Assembly (NCBI GenBank): GCA_963849115.1
Contig: CAWKGK010000009.1
Location: 930,001-994,000, forward strand
Reading direction: 5' to 3'
Length of the DNA: 64,000 bases
Origin: JACDAL01 sp963849115
Lineage (GTDB): Bacteria > Actinomycetota > CADDZG01 > WHSQ01
Below, in pieces: positions 51,486 through 60,384 of the stretch (position 1 is its first letter; the number at the start of each line of letters is the position of its first letter). The translations under genes were made by a program, and so were the position numbers. The notes under the pieces are model-generated. The model had not been told where the DNA came from, did not search any database, and saw only the letters and a program-made list of their open reading frames with translations.

Positions 51486-52690
51486 GGGTGCCCGAAGGGG
51501 CCGAGCGAGAGTTGTTGCGGGCTCTGGGGGCTTACCTTCGGGCGGCGCCGGTATCGGAGCTCCCGCCCTCGATCCGGCGCTTCCGCAACTTTCGTCAGGC
51601 CGCTCTGCGGCCCCATCGGGACAGGTTGTTGGAGGCGCTCGGCAAGGACGACGACCTGCGTGCCGCCATCCTTGAGTGGCTGGAGGAGAGCAAGTCCCGC
51701 CTCACGGCGCAGCAGGAACGGGTATTGCGCGTGGTTGCCGAACGGGCCGAGGGGTGGGAGGAGCAGCTCGCAAAGGCCCCTCCCGACCCGCCGTCCCAGC
51801 CGATGCCCGAAGAGGCTCTATCAAAGGCGCCCGACCCCGACTACAAGGCAGAGGCTCGCAGGCTGCGGGCACAGCTGCGCGCTACCACTCGAGATCATGC
51901 CTCGGCCTCAGCGGCGCTGACTCGGCAGGTCGCAGAGTTGCGCAGCCGGACAGAGACGGCCGAGAGCGCGGCGCGCGAGGCGGCCGCGGCCGCTCAGGCC
52001 ACCAAGCAGGGACAGCACAGGGAGCTACGGCGGCTGCAGCGGGCTGCGGACAAGGCTGCGGCCCAACGGGACCGGGCGCTGTCCGAGGCAAAGGCCCTCC
52101 GCCGGGAGGTAAAGCGGGAGGCGCGGCGGGCCGACGCCGCGGAACGGGCCCGTGCCCCGACCCGTAGCGCCGGGGCTCCCAAGGACACTCCTGAGCGTGC
52201 CGCAGCTGGAACGACGCGCTCCGCGGCCCGCCCGCGCATCCGCCGGGCGTTGCCGGCCCCGCCCGGGCTGCTGGAGGACGACCCTGCCACTCTCGCTCAC
52301 TGGCTCGGCGCGGTTGACGTGGGTCTTCTGGTGGACGGCTACAACGTGGCGAGACAGGACGGGGCGTTCCGCGCACTGTCGCCGGAGGACCAGCGCGCCC
52401 GCACGATCGATGAGGTCTCTCGTATCGCCCGGCGTCACGGGGTGCCCACAACCGTGGTTTTCGACGGCGCCGACGTTGCTCCCGGCACCTCCCCAAGGCG
52501 GCGCGGCCTGGTCAAGGTGGAGTATTCGCGGCCCCCGGAGTCGGGCGATGATCACGTCGTCGCACTGCTTGCCTCGTGGCCTCCCAGCCCGGTGGTGGTG
52601 GCGACCAGCGATAAGGGGCTGCAGGAGCGCTGCCGCCCCCGAGGGGCGACGATCGCCACCTCCGAGCAGCTGCTGGCCGCCCTCCGCTGA
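51482..52690 (+). CDS. NYN (PIN-like) domain RNA-binding/nuclease protein
   Basis: 402 residues. An N-terminal alpha-helical domain (1-95, SIRRFRNFRQAALRPHRDRLLEAL) is followed by a coiled coil (about 115-230) rich in R, A and E, a Pro-rich basic linker, and the C-terminal NYN domain. There VGLLVDGYNVAR, VVFDGADV, SGDDHVVALLA and VVVATSDKGLQERC supply the acidic residues of a YacP-like nuclease. This architecture is widespread in actinobacteria; a role in RNA turnover is likely but unproven. It is translationally coupled to the phosphatase gene. Confidence 0.9.
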   Translation: MRVPEGAERELLRALGAYLRAAPVSELPPSIRRFRNFRQAALRPHRDRLLEALGKDDDLRAAILEWLEESKSRLTAQQERVLRVVAERAEGWEEQLAKAPPDPPSQPMPEEALSKAPDPDYKAEARRLRAQLRATTRDHASASAALTRQVAELRSRTETAESAAREAAAAAQATKQGQHRELRRLQRAADKAAAQRDRALSEAKALRREVKREARRADAAERARAPTRSAGAPKDTPERAAAGTTRSAARPRIRRALPAPPGLLEDDPATLAHWLGAVDVGLLVDGYNVARQDGAFRALSPEDQRARTIDEVSRIARRHGVPTTVVFDGADVAPGTSPRRRGLVKVEYSRPPESGDDHVVALLASWPPSPVVVATSDKGLQERCRPRGATIATSEQLLAALR

Positions 52691-52712
52691 GCCCGCCCGG
52701 CGAACGATCTTT

Positions 52713-52746
52713 TCAACAGGAGCCCCGCTCACCGGGCTGGTGTTGA
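52713..52746. repeat. Hairpin repeat AGCCCCGCT, left copy
   Basis: TCAACAGGAGCCC pairs with GGGCTGGTGTTGA with 11 of 13 pairs and a GG/GG internal loop. It closely matches 53725-53759 on the other side of the DUF559 gene. It also encodes that gene's last residues in the restored frame (NQHQPGERGSC). Confidence 0.75.
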
Positions 52747-53662
52747 TTAGATCGAGATCGGGCCTCCAGTGCCGCCCGGATGCGCTGCGCCACCGTGTCG
52801 GAACGGCGTTCCAAGTCTTCGTAGGTGATTGGATGATGATCCAACCGAGCGTCTGGAGCCGGTTCAGCCGCTCCATATCCGAGAGCCGCGCAGCCCAGCT
52901 CGAGTGCCACCGATACGACCGGACCTCGATCGCGACCTTCAGTTCGGGATAAGCGAAGTCGACGCGACCTATGAACTCTCTTCCTTCCCGTATCTCGACC
53001 TGCCGTTCGGGCTGCGGCAAGCGGTGGCGCCTCAGCAGCCGACTCAGCCGAGTCTCCAGGGCGCTGTCCGTGGGCGCCACATCCCCTCGGGCGTCGAGCA
53101 GCTTTGCAAGTGCGCCCGGCCCCCTGCTGCCGCGCCCACCGAATCTTTCAACACCCGCTCGCAGCCGATCCACCGAGGTCAGGCGCTGCCTGAGCGCCGA
53201 GTCGACCGCCTCCTCGAGGCCCTTCTGAGAGAGGACTGAACCAACATCGATCAGCGTCCGAGTCGGGGTGGTCGACGGGATCGAATCGACGGTCGTCAGC
53301 TCGAAAGGATCAAGGTCGGTCGAGCGGTGGATGCGGACCGCCCCGGTGGAGGTGCGTCTCGTGACCGTGGTTGTGACCTCGAGGATTTCGCCGGAGAAGC
53401 CCTCGATTCCCAAGAGCATCAGAGCGCTCCTGTGCGACGCGACCCCGCTGGTCCACAGACAGGCGCCCAGGAGCCGCTGGCGCCATGACTCGGGGGCTGC
53501 TCCAATTCGGTAGACGCTGGGGTACAGCCGAACGAATAGCCCTGAGCTCAGGCGTCGGTCGATTCCCGTGGCCGAGAGGCCGAGCAGCAGCAACTGCGTG
53601 CGGGCGATCACCCAATGTTGTGAGGCGGCCAGCTTCAGGCATGCCCGATCGACGGTGTTCAT
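52713..53662 (-). pseudogene. DUF559-domain (Vsr-like) protein with N-terminal AbiEi-like region, frameshifted
   Basis: From the ATG at 53662 the frame encodes MNTVDRACLKLAASQHWVIARTQLL, an AbiEi-like winged-helix start. It continues to the nuclease-like core REFIGRVDFAYPELKVAIEVRSYRWH..RLNRLQTLGWIIIQ. At about 52828 the expected ending ITYEDLERRSDTVAQRIRAAL is found in another frame and stops at 52713; one missing base (CAATCACC for CAATTCACC) explains it. Without the repair the frame runs on antisense to the NYN gene. The single lesion could be a sequencing error. DUF559 proteins are related to very-short-patch-repair endonucleases and are common as solitary genes in actinobacteria. Confidence 0.85.
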
Positions 53663-53724
53663 CCGAACAGTCGACCCATTAGCTGCCTGCCTTGGAGTGT
53701 TGCGCGCCACATTTCTCTAACAAA

Positions 53725-53759
53725 TCAAGAGGAGCCCCGCTGAGCGGGGTTGGTGTTGA
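53725..53759. repeat. Hairpin repeat AGCCCCGCT, right copy
   Basis: CCCCGC-TGA-GCGGGG core with outer TCAAGAGGAG / TTGGTGTTGA arms. It matches 52713-52746 in sequence and orientation, so the pair directly flanks the DUF559 gene as repeats about 1 kb apart. Confidence 0.75.
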
Positions 53760-53841
53760 AAATGTCGTCAGAGGCCGCGTGTCATAGGTCTGTCCTAGGT
53801 TCATCCCCAACAGGTTCACCAACGCCCTCGAGGAGGCCGCC

Positions 53842-54048
53842 GTGAGGATCGACTGCAACGATTGCGTGATGTTTCGCACCGAGCACTGCGAGGACTGCCT
53901 CGTGACTGCGGTGTTGCACCCCCCCGGGACCGGGGTCGAGATCGATGAAGAGCTGGACTCGCCGCTGGAGGCGCTTTCTGGAGCCGGGCTGCTCCCGGTT
54001 CTGCGCTTCAAGCCGCGCGCCGAGGGGGAATCCCGCCGCGTAGGCTGA
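53842..54048 (+). CDS. Small Cys-rich protein, putative zinc knuckle
   Basis: 68 residues from a GTG at 53842. MRIDCNDCVMFRTEHCEDCLVTAVLH places four cysteines as CxxC-x7-CxxC, suggesting a metal site; the rest (GVEIDEELDSPLEALSGAGLLPVLRFKP) is not Cys-rich. Similar short proteins occur in actinobacteria without known function. The stop is 4 bp before the M48 protease start, so they are probably co-transcribed. Confidence 0.75.
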   Translation: MRIDCNDCVMFRTEHCEDCLVTAVLHPPGTGVEIDEELDSPLEALSGAGLLPVLRFKPRAEGESRRVG

Positions 54049-54052
54049 GCCG

Positions 54053-55312
54053 GTGAGCGTCGGCAGAGCGGTGGTCGTGATCCTGTTGCTTGCGGGGGCC
54101 GCGGCCGGGGTTCTTGCGCTCGTCTCGCGCACGCCCGGCGAAGTGCGCCTTGCGGAGCCACCTCCGGGGGCCCGTGACCCGGCGCTGGGTGCTCACTTCA
54201 CCCCTCAGCAGATCGCCAGGCACGGCGCCTACCGGGGCCCCGCCTATCTATCTCTCGGACTGTCGATAACTCTCCAGACGGCAGTTCTCGTCATCCTGAT
54301 GCGAGGGCCCTTCCCCCGGCTGATCGACCGGCTCGATGACGTGCCGGGTGGGTTTGTCGTGGCCGCGGCCCTGGGCGGTGCGGCCGTGGTTGCCGCGCTC
54401 TCACTGGCAGGTCTGCCGCTGTCGTTCGTGCGTGGCTATTCGATCGAGCAGGCCTGGAACCTGTCGACCCAGAGCCCTGGGGGTTGGGCCGGGGACCAGC
54501 TCCGCGCGCTGCTGATCGGGACGGTTACGGGAGCGGTCGGAGCAGTGGTCTTTTTCGCGCTGGTCCGCTGGCAGCCGCGCACTTGGTGGCTGTGGGGGTG
54601 GGGGGCGTTTACGTTATTGAGCGTGTTGCTGGCGTTTGTGTGGCCGGTGGTCGTAGCGCCGCTGTTCAACCGCTTCACTCCTCTCCAGGACCGGGAACTG
54701 GCCGGTCGCATCAGAGCATTGGCGGCCGCCGCCGACGTGTCGCTTGGAGACGTCTTGGTGGCGGATGCGAGCCGCCGCAGCACCGCGGAGAATGCCTATG
54801 TGGCGGGCTTTTCTCAGACCAAGCGCATGGTGCTGTACGACACGCTGCTGCGCTCCGGCACCGAACGGGAGACGCTGTTCGTGGTCGCCCACGAGCTCGG
54901 ACACGAGGCAGAGAGCCACGTCCTCAAGAACATAGCGCTGTCCTCTGCGGGACTCTTTGGAGGCTTCTCTCTGTTGGCCTTGCTGTCGAGCCGAGGGACG
55001 TGGTGGTCGTGGGCGGGTGCATCGGGACCGTCAGATCTACGTGCCCTGCCGTTGCTGGTGCTGTATGCAACGGTCGTCGGACTCCTCACGCTTCCGCTCC
55101 AGAGCGCGATATCGCGCGCCTTCGAACGCCGCGCCGACGCCATCGCGGTGTCCTTGACCAACGATCCAGAAGCCGCCGTGTCGTCGTTTCGGCGCCTGGC
55201 GTTGTCGAACATCGCCGACCTCGCCCCGCCCCCGGCTGCCGTCGTCCTGCTCTACAGTCACCCTCCGACGGCGGAGCGGATCAGGGCCGCTCTCAGGGCC
55301 GGCGCCGACTAG
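54053..55312 (+). CDS. M48 family integral-membrane metalloprotease (Ste24/HtpX-like)
   Basis: 419 residues with about seven membrane spans. The zinc site is VVAHELGHEAESHVLKN near residue 280, with the third ligand in ISRAFERRADAIAVSL. The N-terminal membrane part (about 60-230, GYSIEQAWNLSTQSPGGWAGDQL) resembles the CAAX prenyl protease 1 family rather than short HtpX. It probably degrades or processes membrane proteins. The overlap-type spacing with the Cys-rich gene suggests a joint unit. Confidence 0.92.
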   Translation: MSVGRAVVVILLLAGAAAGVLALVSRTPGEVRLAEPPPGARDPALGAHFTPQQIARHGAYRGPAYLSLGLSITLQTAVLVILMRGPFPRLIDRLDDVPGGFVVAAALGGAAVVAALSLAGLPLSFVRGYSIEQAWNLSTQSPGGWAGDQLRALLIGTVTGAVGAVVFFALVRWQPRTWWLWGWGAFTLLSVLLAFVWPVVVAPLFNRFTPLQDRELAGRIRALAAAADVSLGDVLVADASRRSTAENAYVAGFSQTKRMVLYDTLLRSGTERETLFVVAHELGHEAESHVLKNIALSSAGLFGGFSLLALLSSRGTWWSWAGASGPSDLRALPLLVLYATVVGLLTLPLQSAISRAFERRADAIAVSLTNDPEAAVSSFRRLALSNIADLAPPPAAVVLLYSHPPTAERIRAALRAGAD

Positions 55313-55382
55313 CTCAGTCCAGGATTCTTGTCCGGGCACACTATGCTGAGATCTCTGCGGCTACCTTTCTGAGGAGGCGACA

Positions 55383-56177
55383 GTGCCGATCACCGTGCGT
55401 GACCTCCACGCGTTCAAGGAGCGCGGCGAGCGCTTCATCATGCTCACCGCCTACGATGCCTCGATGGCCCGGTTACTCGATCGGGCGGGGGCCCCGGTGC
55501 TTCTGGTCGGGGACACACTGGGCGAGGTGATGCTGGGCCATAGCTCGACCGTCCCCGTGACCATGGACGACATGATTCACCACGCGACTGCTGTCACCAG
55601 GGCAGTGGAGAATGCATTCGTCGTCGGCGATATGCCGTTCATGAGCTACCAGGCATCGACCATCGAAGCGCTCCACAACGCCGGTCGCCACCTGAAGGAG
55701 GCCGGGGTCAATGCCGTGAAGCTCGAGGGGGGCGGCCCTATTGCAGAGGTCGTCAATCGCATGGTGGAGGCCGGTATCCCGGTAATGGGACACCTTGGTC
55801 TCACTCCGCAGTCCGTCCATCAACTGGGGGGCTATCGCGTGCAGGGGCGGGGTGAGGCCGCCGCGAGGATTCTGCAGGATGCCAAGGATCTCGAGGCTGC
55901 GGGCGCATTCGCTGTGGTGCTGGAGGCGGTTCCCCAGGCGCTCGGGCGCGAGGTCACCGAAAGCCTTTCGATTCCTACGATCGGCATCGGCGCGGGTCCT
56001 CACTGCGACGCCCAGGTGCTGGTATTGCACGACTTTCTCGGCCTCACGACGGGACGCACGCCGCGGTTTGTCAAGCGTTATGCATCGCTGGGAGACGAGG
56101 TCACGAGGGCGGTCCAGGAGTTCGCCCGGGAGGTCGCGGAGGGCTCCTTCCCCGACTCCGAGCACTCCTACGACTAA
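55383..56177 (+). CDS. panB: 3-methyl-2-oxobutanoate hydroxymethyltransferase
   Basis: 264 residues. Motifs MLTAYDASMARLLDRAGAPVLLVGDTLGEVMLGH, VKLEGGGPIAEVVNRMVEAGIPVMGHLGLTPQSVHQLGGYRVQG and FAVVLEAVPQALGREVTE (catalytic Glu) are diagnostic. It makes ketopantoate from 2-ketoisovalerate and methylene-tetrahydrofolate in pantothenate synthesis. The GTG start has GAGGAGG upstream. A CCGGC/GCCGG hairpin (56191-56206) follows the stop. No other pan genes are in the window. Confidence 0.97.
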   Translation: MPITVRDLHAFKERGERFIMLTAYDASMARLLDRAGAPVLLVGDTLGEVMLGHSSTVPVTMDDMIHHATAVTRAVENAFVVGDMPFMSYQASTIEALHNAGRHLKEAGVNAVKLEGGGPIAEVVNRMVEAGIPVMGHLGLTPQSVHQLGGYRVQGRGEAAARILQDAKDLEAAGAFAVVLEAVPQALGREVTESLSIPTIGIGAGPHCDAQVLVLHDFLGLTTGRTPRFVKRYASLGDEVTRAVQEFAREVAEGSFPDSEHSYD

Positions 56178-56324
56178 CCCTGCGGCTAAACCGGCCACCA
56201 TGCCGGCCTAGTGATTGGACCGCCCGCCCCGGTATCCGCTTGAGGAAAACGCCGTGTCTGCCGATAGACGAACACGGGTGCGCGCCGAGCGCGCTCGAAG
56301 CTACAGGCCATAGCGGGAGTCAGC

Positions 56325-57161
56325 ATGGGACAGACTTCGGCGCCGCACGGCGCCCCATCAAGAACAGAGACATGGAAGTGTCAGGGGTGCGGCGCCACCA
56401 ATCGAGCGGGCGCGCAATGGTGCGGACAATGCTTCGTTGCTCCCGCCACTACTCCCGGCCCCCGCCCGGTGAGTAGGACCACGGCGGAGCCCCCCCCTGA
56501 ATCGGCGCCGCCCGAGCCGGATGAGCCCGCGCACGCGGCCGCGCCCCAGGCCGACCCCACCACTCTCGAGGAAGCGCTCCTGCTCCTGGCCAAGAAGTCC
56601 GGAGGTGCCACTGCGCCTGCGACCGCCGCCCGGCAACCGGCCCCGGCCGACACCGAAGCGCCCGAAGTCGATGCGGGCGCATTCAGTGTTAGGGCTGGAG
56701 AGATCACCTGGGTTTGCAAATGGTGTGAGGCACGCAACCTGCTTGCCGAGCAGAGTTGCTCGGTCTGCGGCGCCAGCTTCGGCGAGGTCCTCAAGGAGGA
56801 GAAGCAGCAGGTGACGCGCGATCCGGGAACGGTTGCGCTGATATCGCTGTTCTTTCCCGGAGCGGGGCATGCCTACATGGGCGATTGGGGCCAGGGAGTG
56901 GCGAGAGCCGTGGTCAGCATCTGGGCGGTGCTCGTCTGCTTCTTCGCCAGCGTCCAAGGCGGGAAGGGGATGCTGCTGGCGATCGCCTTCGGCGTCATCG
57001 CCTTTTGTCTGTGGGTGATCTCTGCCCACGACGCCTTCCGCGAGGCATCGGGCTCGCCGGCCCTCGCCCTGATCAAGAGCCGGCACTTTCTCTATCTGGT
57101 CTTGGGGCTGCTGGGCCTGCAGCTATCCATGGTGTTCATCGTGACCCTGAGCTCTAGCTGA
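56325..57161 (+). CDS. Double zinc-ribbon membrane protein
   Basis: 278 residues. A first ribbon, CQGCGATNRAGAQWCGQC (19-36), is followed by a Pro/Ala-rich linker, a second ribbon CKWCEARNLLAEQSCSVCG near 127-145, and three or four membrane spans from about residue 165 (TVALISLFFPGAGHAYMGDWGQGVARAVV). The latter resembles the TM2-like module often fused to ribbons. Function unknown. The leader (56240-56324) contains a CCGTGT/ACACGG hairpin. Its end overlaps the convergent peptidase gene by 8 bp. Confidence 0.75.
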   Translation: MGQTSAPHGAPSRTETWKCQGCGATNRAGAQWCGQCFVAPATTPGPRPVSRTTAEPPPESAPPEPDEPAHAAAPQADPTTLEEALLLLAKKSGGATAPATAARQPAPADTEAPEVDAGAFSVRAGEITWVCKWCEARNLLAEQSCSVCGASFGEVLKEEKQQVTRDPGTVALISLFFPGAGHAYMGDWGQGVARAVVSIWAVLVCFFASVQGGKGMLLAIAFGVIAFCLWVISAHDAFREASGSPALALIKSRHFLYLVLGLLGLQLSMVFIVTLSSS

Positions 57162-58062
57162 CCGGGGCCACCTCAAGAGCGTCCACCATCCCCTCGGGAC
57201 CGGCGACGAACCACGAGCCGCCCCTGTAGGCGGCGCCGACTCGACCCCCATCGTCCAGCGCCAGAAGGCCCGCTGTGGCATCTCCCCGTCGCTCCCCGAG
57301 CATCGCAATAACGGTTTCGCAGGCCTGTTGGGGGGCGACCCCGTTCTCGATCAAGAGTCCAACCCGCACGCTCGCGAGCCCCTCGACGAACAGCTCGCCG
57401 ATCCCGGTTCCGGTGACAGCCGCTCTTTGTGAGGCGTAGAAACCGGCGCCGAACAAGGGGGAATCGCCGACCCTCCCGGGCATCTGACCGGTCACACCTC
57501 CGGTCGAGCTCCCCGCGCAAAGGTGGCCGCTGTCGTCGAGAGCGACGGCGCCTACGGTGTCCATGTGATCGTGCGCACTGGAGCTGTCCCGATCGTGACC
57601 GCCCCCCGAGCTCACAATCCGCCACAACGATCGTTGTTCGGGAGTGGTATCCCCGAGGGGTTCGAGCCCTATGGCCGCGGCAAGACGAGCCGCCCCCGGT
57701 CCCGCCACCAAGACGTGGGGAGTGCGCTCGAGTACGGCGCGCGCCAGACGGATGGGATTGCGCACTGCGACGGCGGCGACCGCACCGACCGCACCCGTGG
57801 ATCCGTCGGCGATCCCGGCATCGAGCTCGAGCTCACCCGCCCCATTGAGTACCGCGCCGTAGCCGGCGTTCAGCTCAGGGTCGTCTTCCAGCCGGCAGAT
57901 GGCGGCCTCTACAGCCCCCAGAGCGCTCGACGAGTCACGGGCCGAAACGACCGCATAGGTCAGGTCACGCGCCGTCCGGGCCTTCCCCGAGACTCCTCCA
58001 TGAACGTAGACACGCACGAACTGATCCTCTGTCGCATCGGTACCGGCGTCAACGATCGTCAC
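57154..58062 (-). CDS. Isoaspartyl peptidase/L-asparaginase family (T2 Ntn-hydrolase)
   Basis: 302 residues from a GTG at 58062. HGGVSGKARTARDL opens the family fold; the self-cleavage site is before the Thr in HDHMDTVGAVALD (near residue 169), and the substrate-binding loop is STGGVTGQMPGRVGDSPLFGAG. The enzyme autoproteolyses into two subunits and hydrolyses isoaspartyl dipeptides or asparagine. Compared with E. coli IaaA the N-terminal part is slightly short. Confidence 0.9.
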   Translation of the reverse strand: MTIVDAGTDATEDQFVRVYVHGGVSGKARTARDLTYAVVSARDSSSALGAVEAAICRLEDDPELNAGYGAVLNGAGELELDAGIADGSTGAVGAVAAVAVRNPIRLARAVLERTPHVLVAGPGAARLAAAIGLEPLGDTTPEQRSLWRIVSSGGGHDRDSSSAHDHMDTVGAVALDDSGHLCAGSSTGGVTGQMPGRVGDSPLFGAGFYASQRAAVTGTGIGELFVEGLASVRVGLLIENGVAPQQACETVIAMLGERRGDATAGLLALDDGGRVGAAYRGGSWFVAGPEGMVDALEVAPVS

Positions 58063-58113
58063 TGATCAACGATCCGCACGATCACTGGAGGGGCGAACCG
58101 GTACCATCCCCGG

Positions 58114-58893
58114 GTGGCGATCTATGTCGTGTCCGATCTTCACGGAGCAGACGACGCGCTCGTGAAGGCGGTACCAGAGGGCGCCATCCTGTTTCTCTTG
58201 GGAGATCTCATCAACTTCATCGACTACACGTCGATGAGCGGGATCCTCACCGAGGTCTTTTCTCTAGAGACGGTGTCCGAGGTCGTCCGCCTGCGCACCG
58301 CCGGTGATGTGCTCGAGGCCCGGCGCATCATGGAGGCTCGCTCCGAGGGCCGGGAGCAGGAGGTGCGGGCCGAGATCTCCTCGCTCGTCCGGAGAGAGTA
58401 CGACCGGGTGTTCGGAGCCCTGCCAGAGCCCACTTATCTGATTCTCGGAAACGTCGACAACCCCGCGCTTGCCAAGTCGCTTTGTGAGGCCACTCCAGCC
58501 GTGACGCCGGCTGACGGCCGTGTCTTCGAGCTCGACGGCGAGCGCTTCGGCTTCGTCGGGGGCGCTCTGCCCACCCCGTTGCACGTCGCCGGCGAGATCT
58601 CGGTCGAGGAGATGAGAGCAAAGGTGGAGTCGCTCGGGGAGGCCGACGTCCTCTGCTCGCACATACCTCCTGCGGTGCCGGAGCTTTGTTACGACACACG
58701 AGCCAAGAGGGTGGAGCGAGGCAGCGATGCGCTTCTCGCCTACATCGAGGAGGTGCAGCCCCGCCGCCACTACTTTGGTCACGTGCACCAGCCGCTTATG
58801 TCCTCGATGCACATCGGGCGCACTCTGTGCTTGAACGTCGGCTACTTCAGGAGGACCCGCCGGGCCTTCGCCCACCGCTCCGGCGACGACTGA
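58114..58893 (+). CDS. Metallophosphoesterase family protein
   Basis: 259 residues. Metal motifs IYVVSDLHGADDALVKAV, LLGDLINFID, LILGNVDNP, VLCSHIPPAVP and YFGHVHQPLM fit a calcineurin-like phosphoesterase (YfcE/class III cyclase-like group). The substrate is unknown. The GTG lies 6 nt after a TACCAT -10 box (58102-58107), suggesting leaderless translation. Confidence 0.88.
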   Translation: MAIYVVSDLHGADDALVKAVPEGAILFLLGDLINFIDYTSMSGILTEVFSLETVSEVVRLRTAGDVLEARRIMEARSEGREQEVRAEISSLVRREYDRVFGALPEPTYLILGNVDNPALAKSLCEATPAVTPADGRVFELDGERFGFVGGALPTPLHVAGEISVEEMRAKVESLGEADVLCSHIPPAVPELCYDTRAKRVERGSDALLAYIEEVQPRRHYFGHVHQPLMSSMHIGRTLCLNVGYFRRTRRAFAHRSGDD

Positions 58894-58980
58894 GGGGGCC
58901 GGGGAGACCCAGCTTTCTCCACCCAGGGACCCCCCACCGATCTTAAAGAGGAAAAGTCGCCTCCGCGGCCCTATCCTGGT

Positions 58981-59955
58981 GTGGTGGGACTGAGACGCAC
59001 GGCCATCGGAATCGATGTGGGCGGGACCGGCACCAAGGGCGCCCTGGTTCACGACTCGGGTGAGATCGTCGGACGCGTCGAGCGACCGACGCTGTTCTCG
59101 GGGGGCACCAAGGGAGCGATCGCCGTGGCCGAGGACCTGATGGTCAAGGCGGACGAGCTTGGCCTCGAGGTCGAAGCCGTCGGCATCGGCGCGGCCGGCT
59201 TCATTGACGCCGCCAGCGGGACTGTGACCTTCGCGCCGAACCTCACCTACGACGACCCGCACATCGCCCAGGCGGTGCGTACCCACACCGGGCTTCACAC
59301 CCTGGTCGACAACGACGCCAACGCAGCCTGCTGGGGAGAGCGCGCCCACGGCTCGGCCCGGGGATCGGATCATGTCGCATACCTCGGGATGGGCACCGGC
59401 ATCGGCTCGGGATTCATCGAAGCGGGCAGGCTCGTGCGCGGGTTGACCGGCGCGGGGGCGGAGATGGGTCACACCGTGATCGAGGCCTTCGGCCCTCCCT
59501 GCAAGTGCGGGCTCCGGGGCTGCCTCGAACAATACGCGTCGGGCCAGGCGATTGCGCGCATGGCGAGGGAGGCGCTGGCCGAGGATCCGGCAAGCTCGAT
59601 CCTGGACCATGCGGCGTCCATCGCCGAGGTGACGGCGGCCGATGTTTCCCGAGCCGCTCATGAATACGACGAGACCGCGTGCGCCGTGCTGAGGAGGGCC
59701 GGCCGTGCGTTGGCGATCGGGCTGTCCAACATCGCCAACCTCTTCGACTCCGAGGTCATCGTTCTGGGCGGGGGAGTGGTGAGGGCGGGGGAACCCTTCC
59801 TGGGCCCTGCCCGCGATGAGATCGCCAGGATGACTCAGGCGCAGCGGAGACGGCCGTTGCGCATAGTGATCGCCGCCTTGGGGGGCGACGCAGGCATCAT
59901 CGGAGCTGCTTCGCTGGCCCTCGGCGAGACGCAGGGCGGATCGGAGGAGCGATGA
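58981..59955 (+). CDS. ROK family glucokinase
   Basis: 324 residues from a GTG at 58981; the next codon is also GTG and fits the predicted leaderless start after TATCCT (58972-58977). ATP motif IGIDVGGTGTKGALV, the sugar site LVDNDANAACWGERAHG, the phosphate motif YLGMGTGIGSGFI and the ROK zinc signature GPPCKCGLRGCLEQYASG are all present. It phosphorylates glucose, including that freed by glycogen and trehalose turnover encoded elsewhere in this window. It overlaps the DUF1232 gene (ATGA). Confidence 0.9.
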   Translation: MVGLRRTAIGIDVGGTGTKGALVHDSGEIVGRVERPTLFSGGTKGAIAVAEDLMVKADELGLEVEAVGIGAAGFIDAASGTVTFAPNLTYDDPHIAQAVRTHTGLHTLVDNDANAACWGERAHGSARGSDHVAYLGMGTGIGSGFIEAGRLVRGLTGAGAEMGHTVIEAFGPPCKCGLRGCLEQYASGQAIARMAREALAEDPASSILDHAASIAEVTAADVSRAAHEYDETACAVLRRAGRALAIGLSNIANLFDSEVIVLGGGVVRAGEPFLGPARDEIARMTQAQRRRPLRIVIAALGGDAGIIGAASLALGETQGGSEER

Positions 59956-60371
59956 CCAGTTCCAGCAACGGAGAAGGGGGCCGGAGAGACATGATCGAGC
60001 GACGGGACCGGATCGTGCGGCAGACGACACTGAAGGAATACGCGCTGATCGCGCCGCGCCTGGTCAAGCTGATCGTGCGGCTGATGAGGGACCCGCGTGT
60101 TCCTCCCCGCAGTAAAGCGGTGCTGATCCTGGTGGCGGGCTACCTCGCCTCACCCATCGATGTCATACCCGACATGATCCCGGGGGTAGGACAGCTCGAC
60201 GACCTCGTGATCGCCGCGTTCGCCCTCGATTACATGATCAACCAGGTCCCGGTCGCGGTTCTCCGAGAGCACTGGGACGGCGACGAAGACGTGCTCGAGC
60301 TCATCCGCAACATCGCCGAGATCGCCGGCACTCTTGTGCCGCGCTGGCTCAAGCGGCTGCTGCCCGGCTGA
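59952..60371 (+). CDS. DUF1232 (YkvA-like) membrane-associated protein
   Basis: 139 residues. The family core VPPRSKAVLILVAGYLASPIDVIPDMIPGVGQLDDLVIAAFALDYMI is complete (residues about 52-98), with a polar N-terminal extension and a C-terminal helix (LVPRWLKRLLPG). Function of the family is unknown. It is coupled to the glucokinase gene by a 4-base overlap. Confidence 0.88.
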   Translation: MTSSSNGEGGRRDMIERRDRIVRQTTLKEYALIAPRLVKLIVRLMRDPRVPPRSKAVLILVAGYLASPIDVIPDMIPGVGQLDDLVIAAFALDYMINQVPVAVLREHWDGDEDVLELIRNIAEIAGTLVPRWLKRLLPG

Positions 60372-60384
60372 TAGAGGCGCCCTG

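Noticed and set aside
52025..52712. C-terminal extension of the DUF559 frame antisense to the NYN gene
   Set aside because: It results from the frameshift near 52828; the true ending is in the neighbouring frame and stops at 52713.
56251..56300. CCGTGT/ACACGG hairpin before the zinc-ribbon membrane protein as a riboswitch
   Set aside because: A single short stem with no match to any riboswitch core I recognise.
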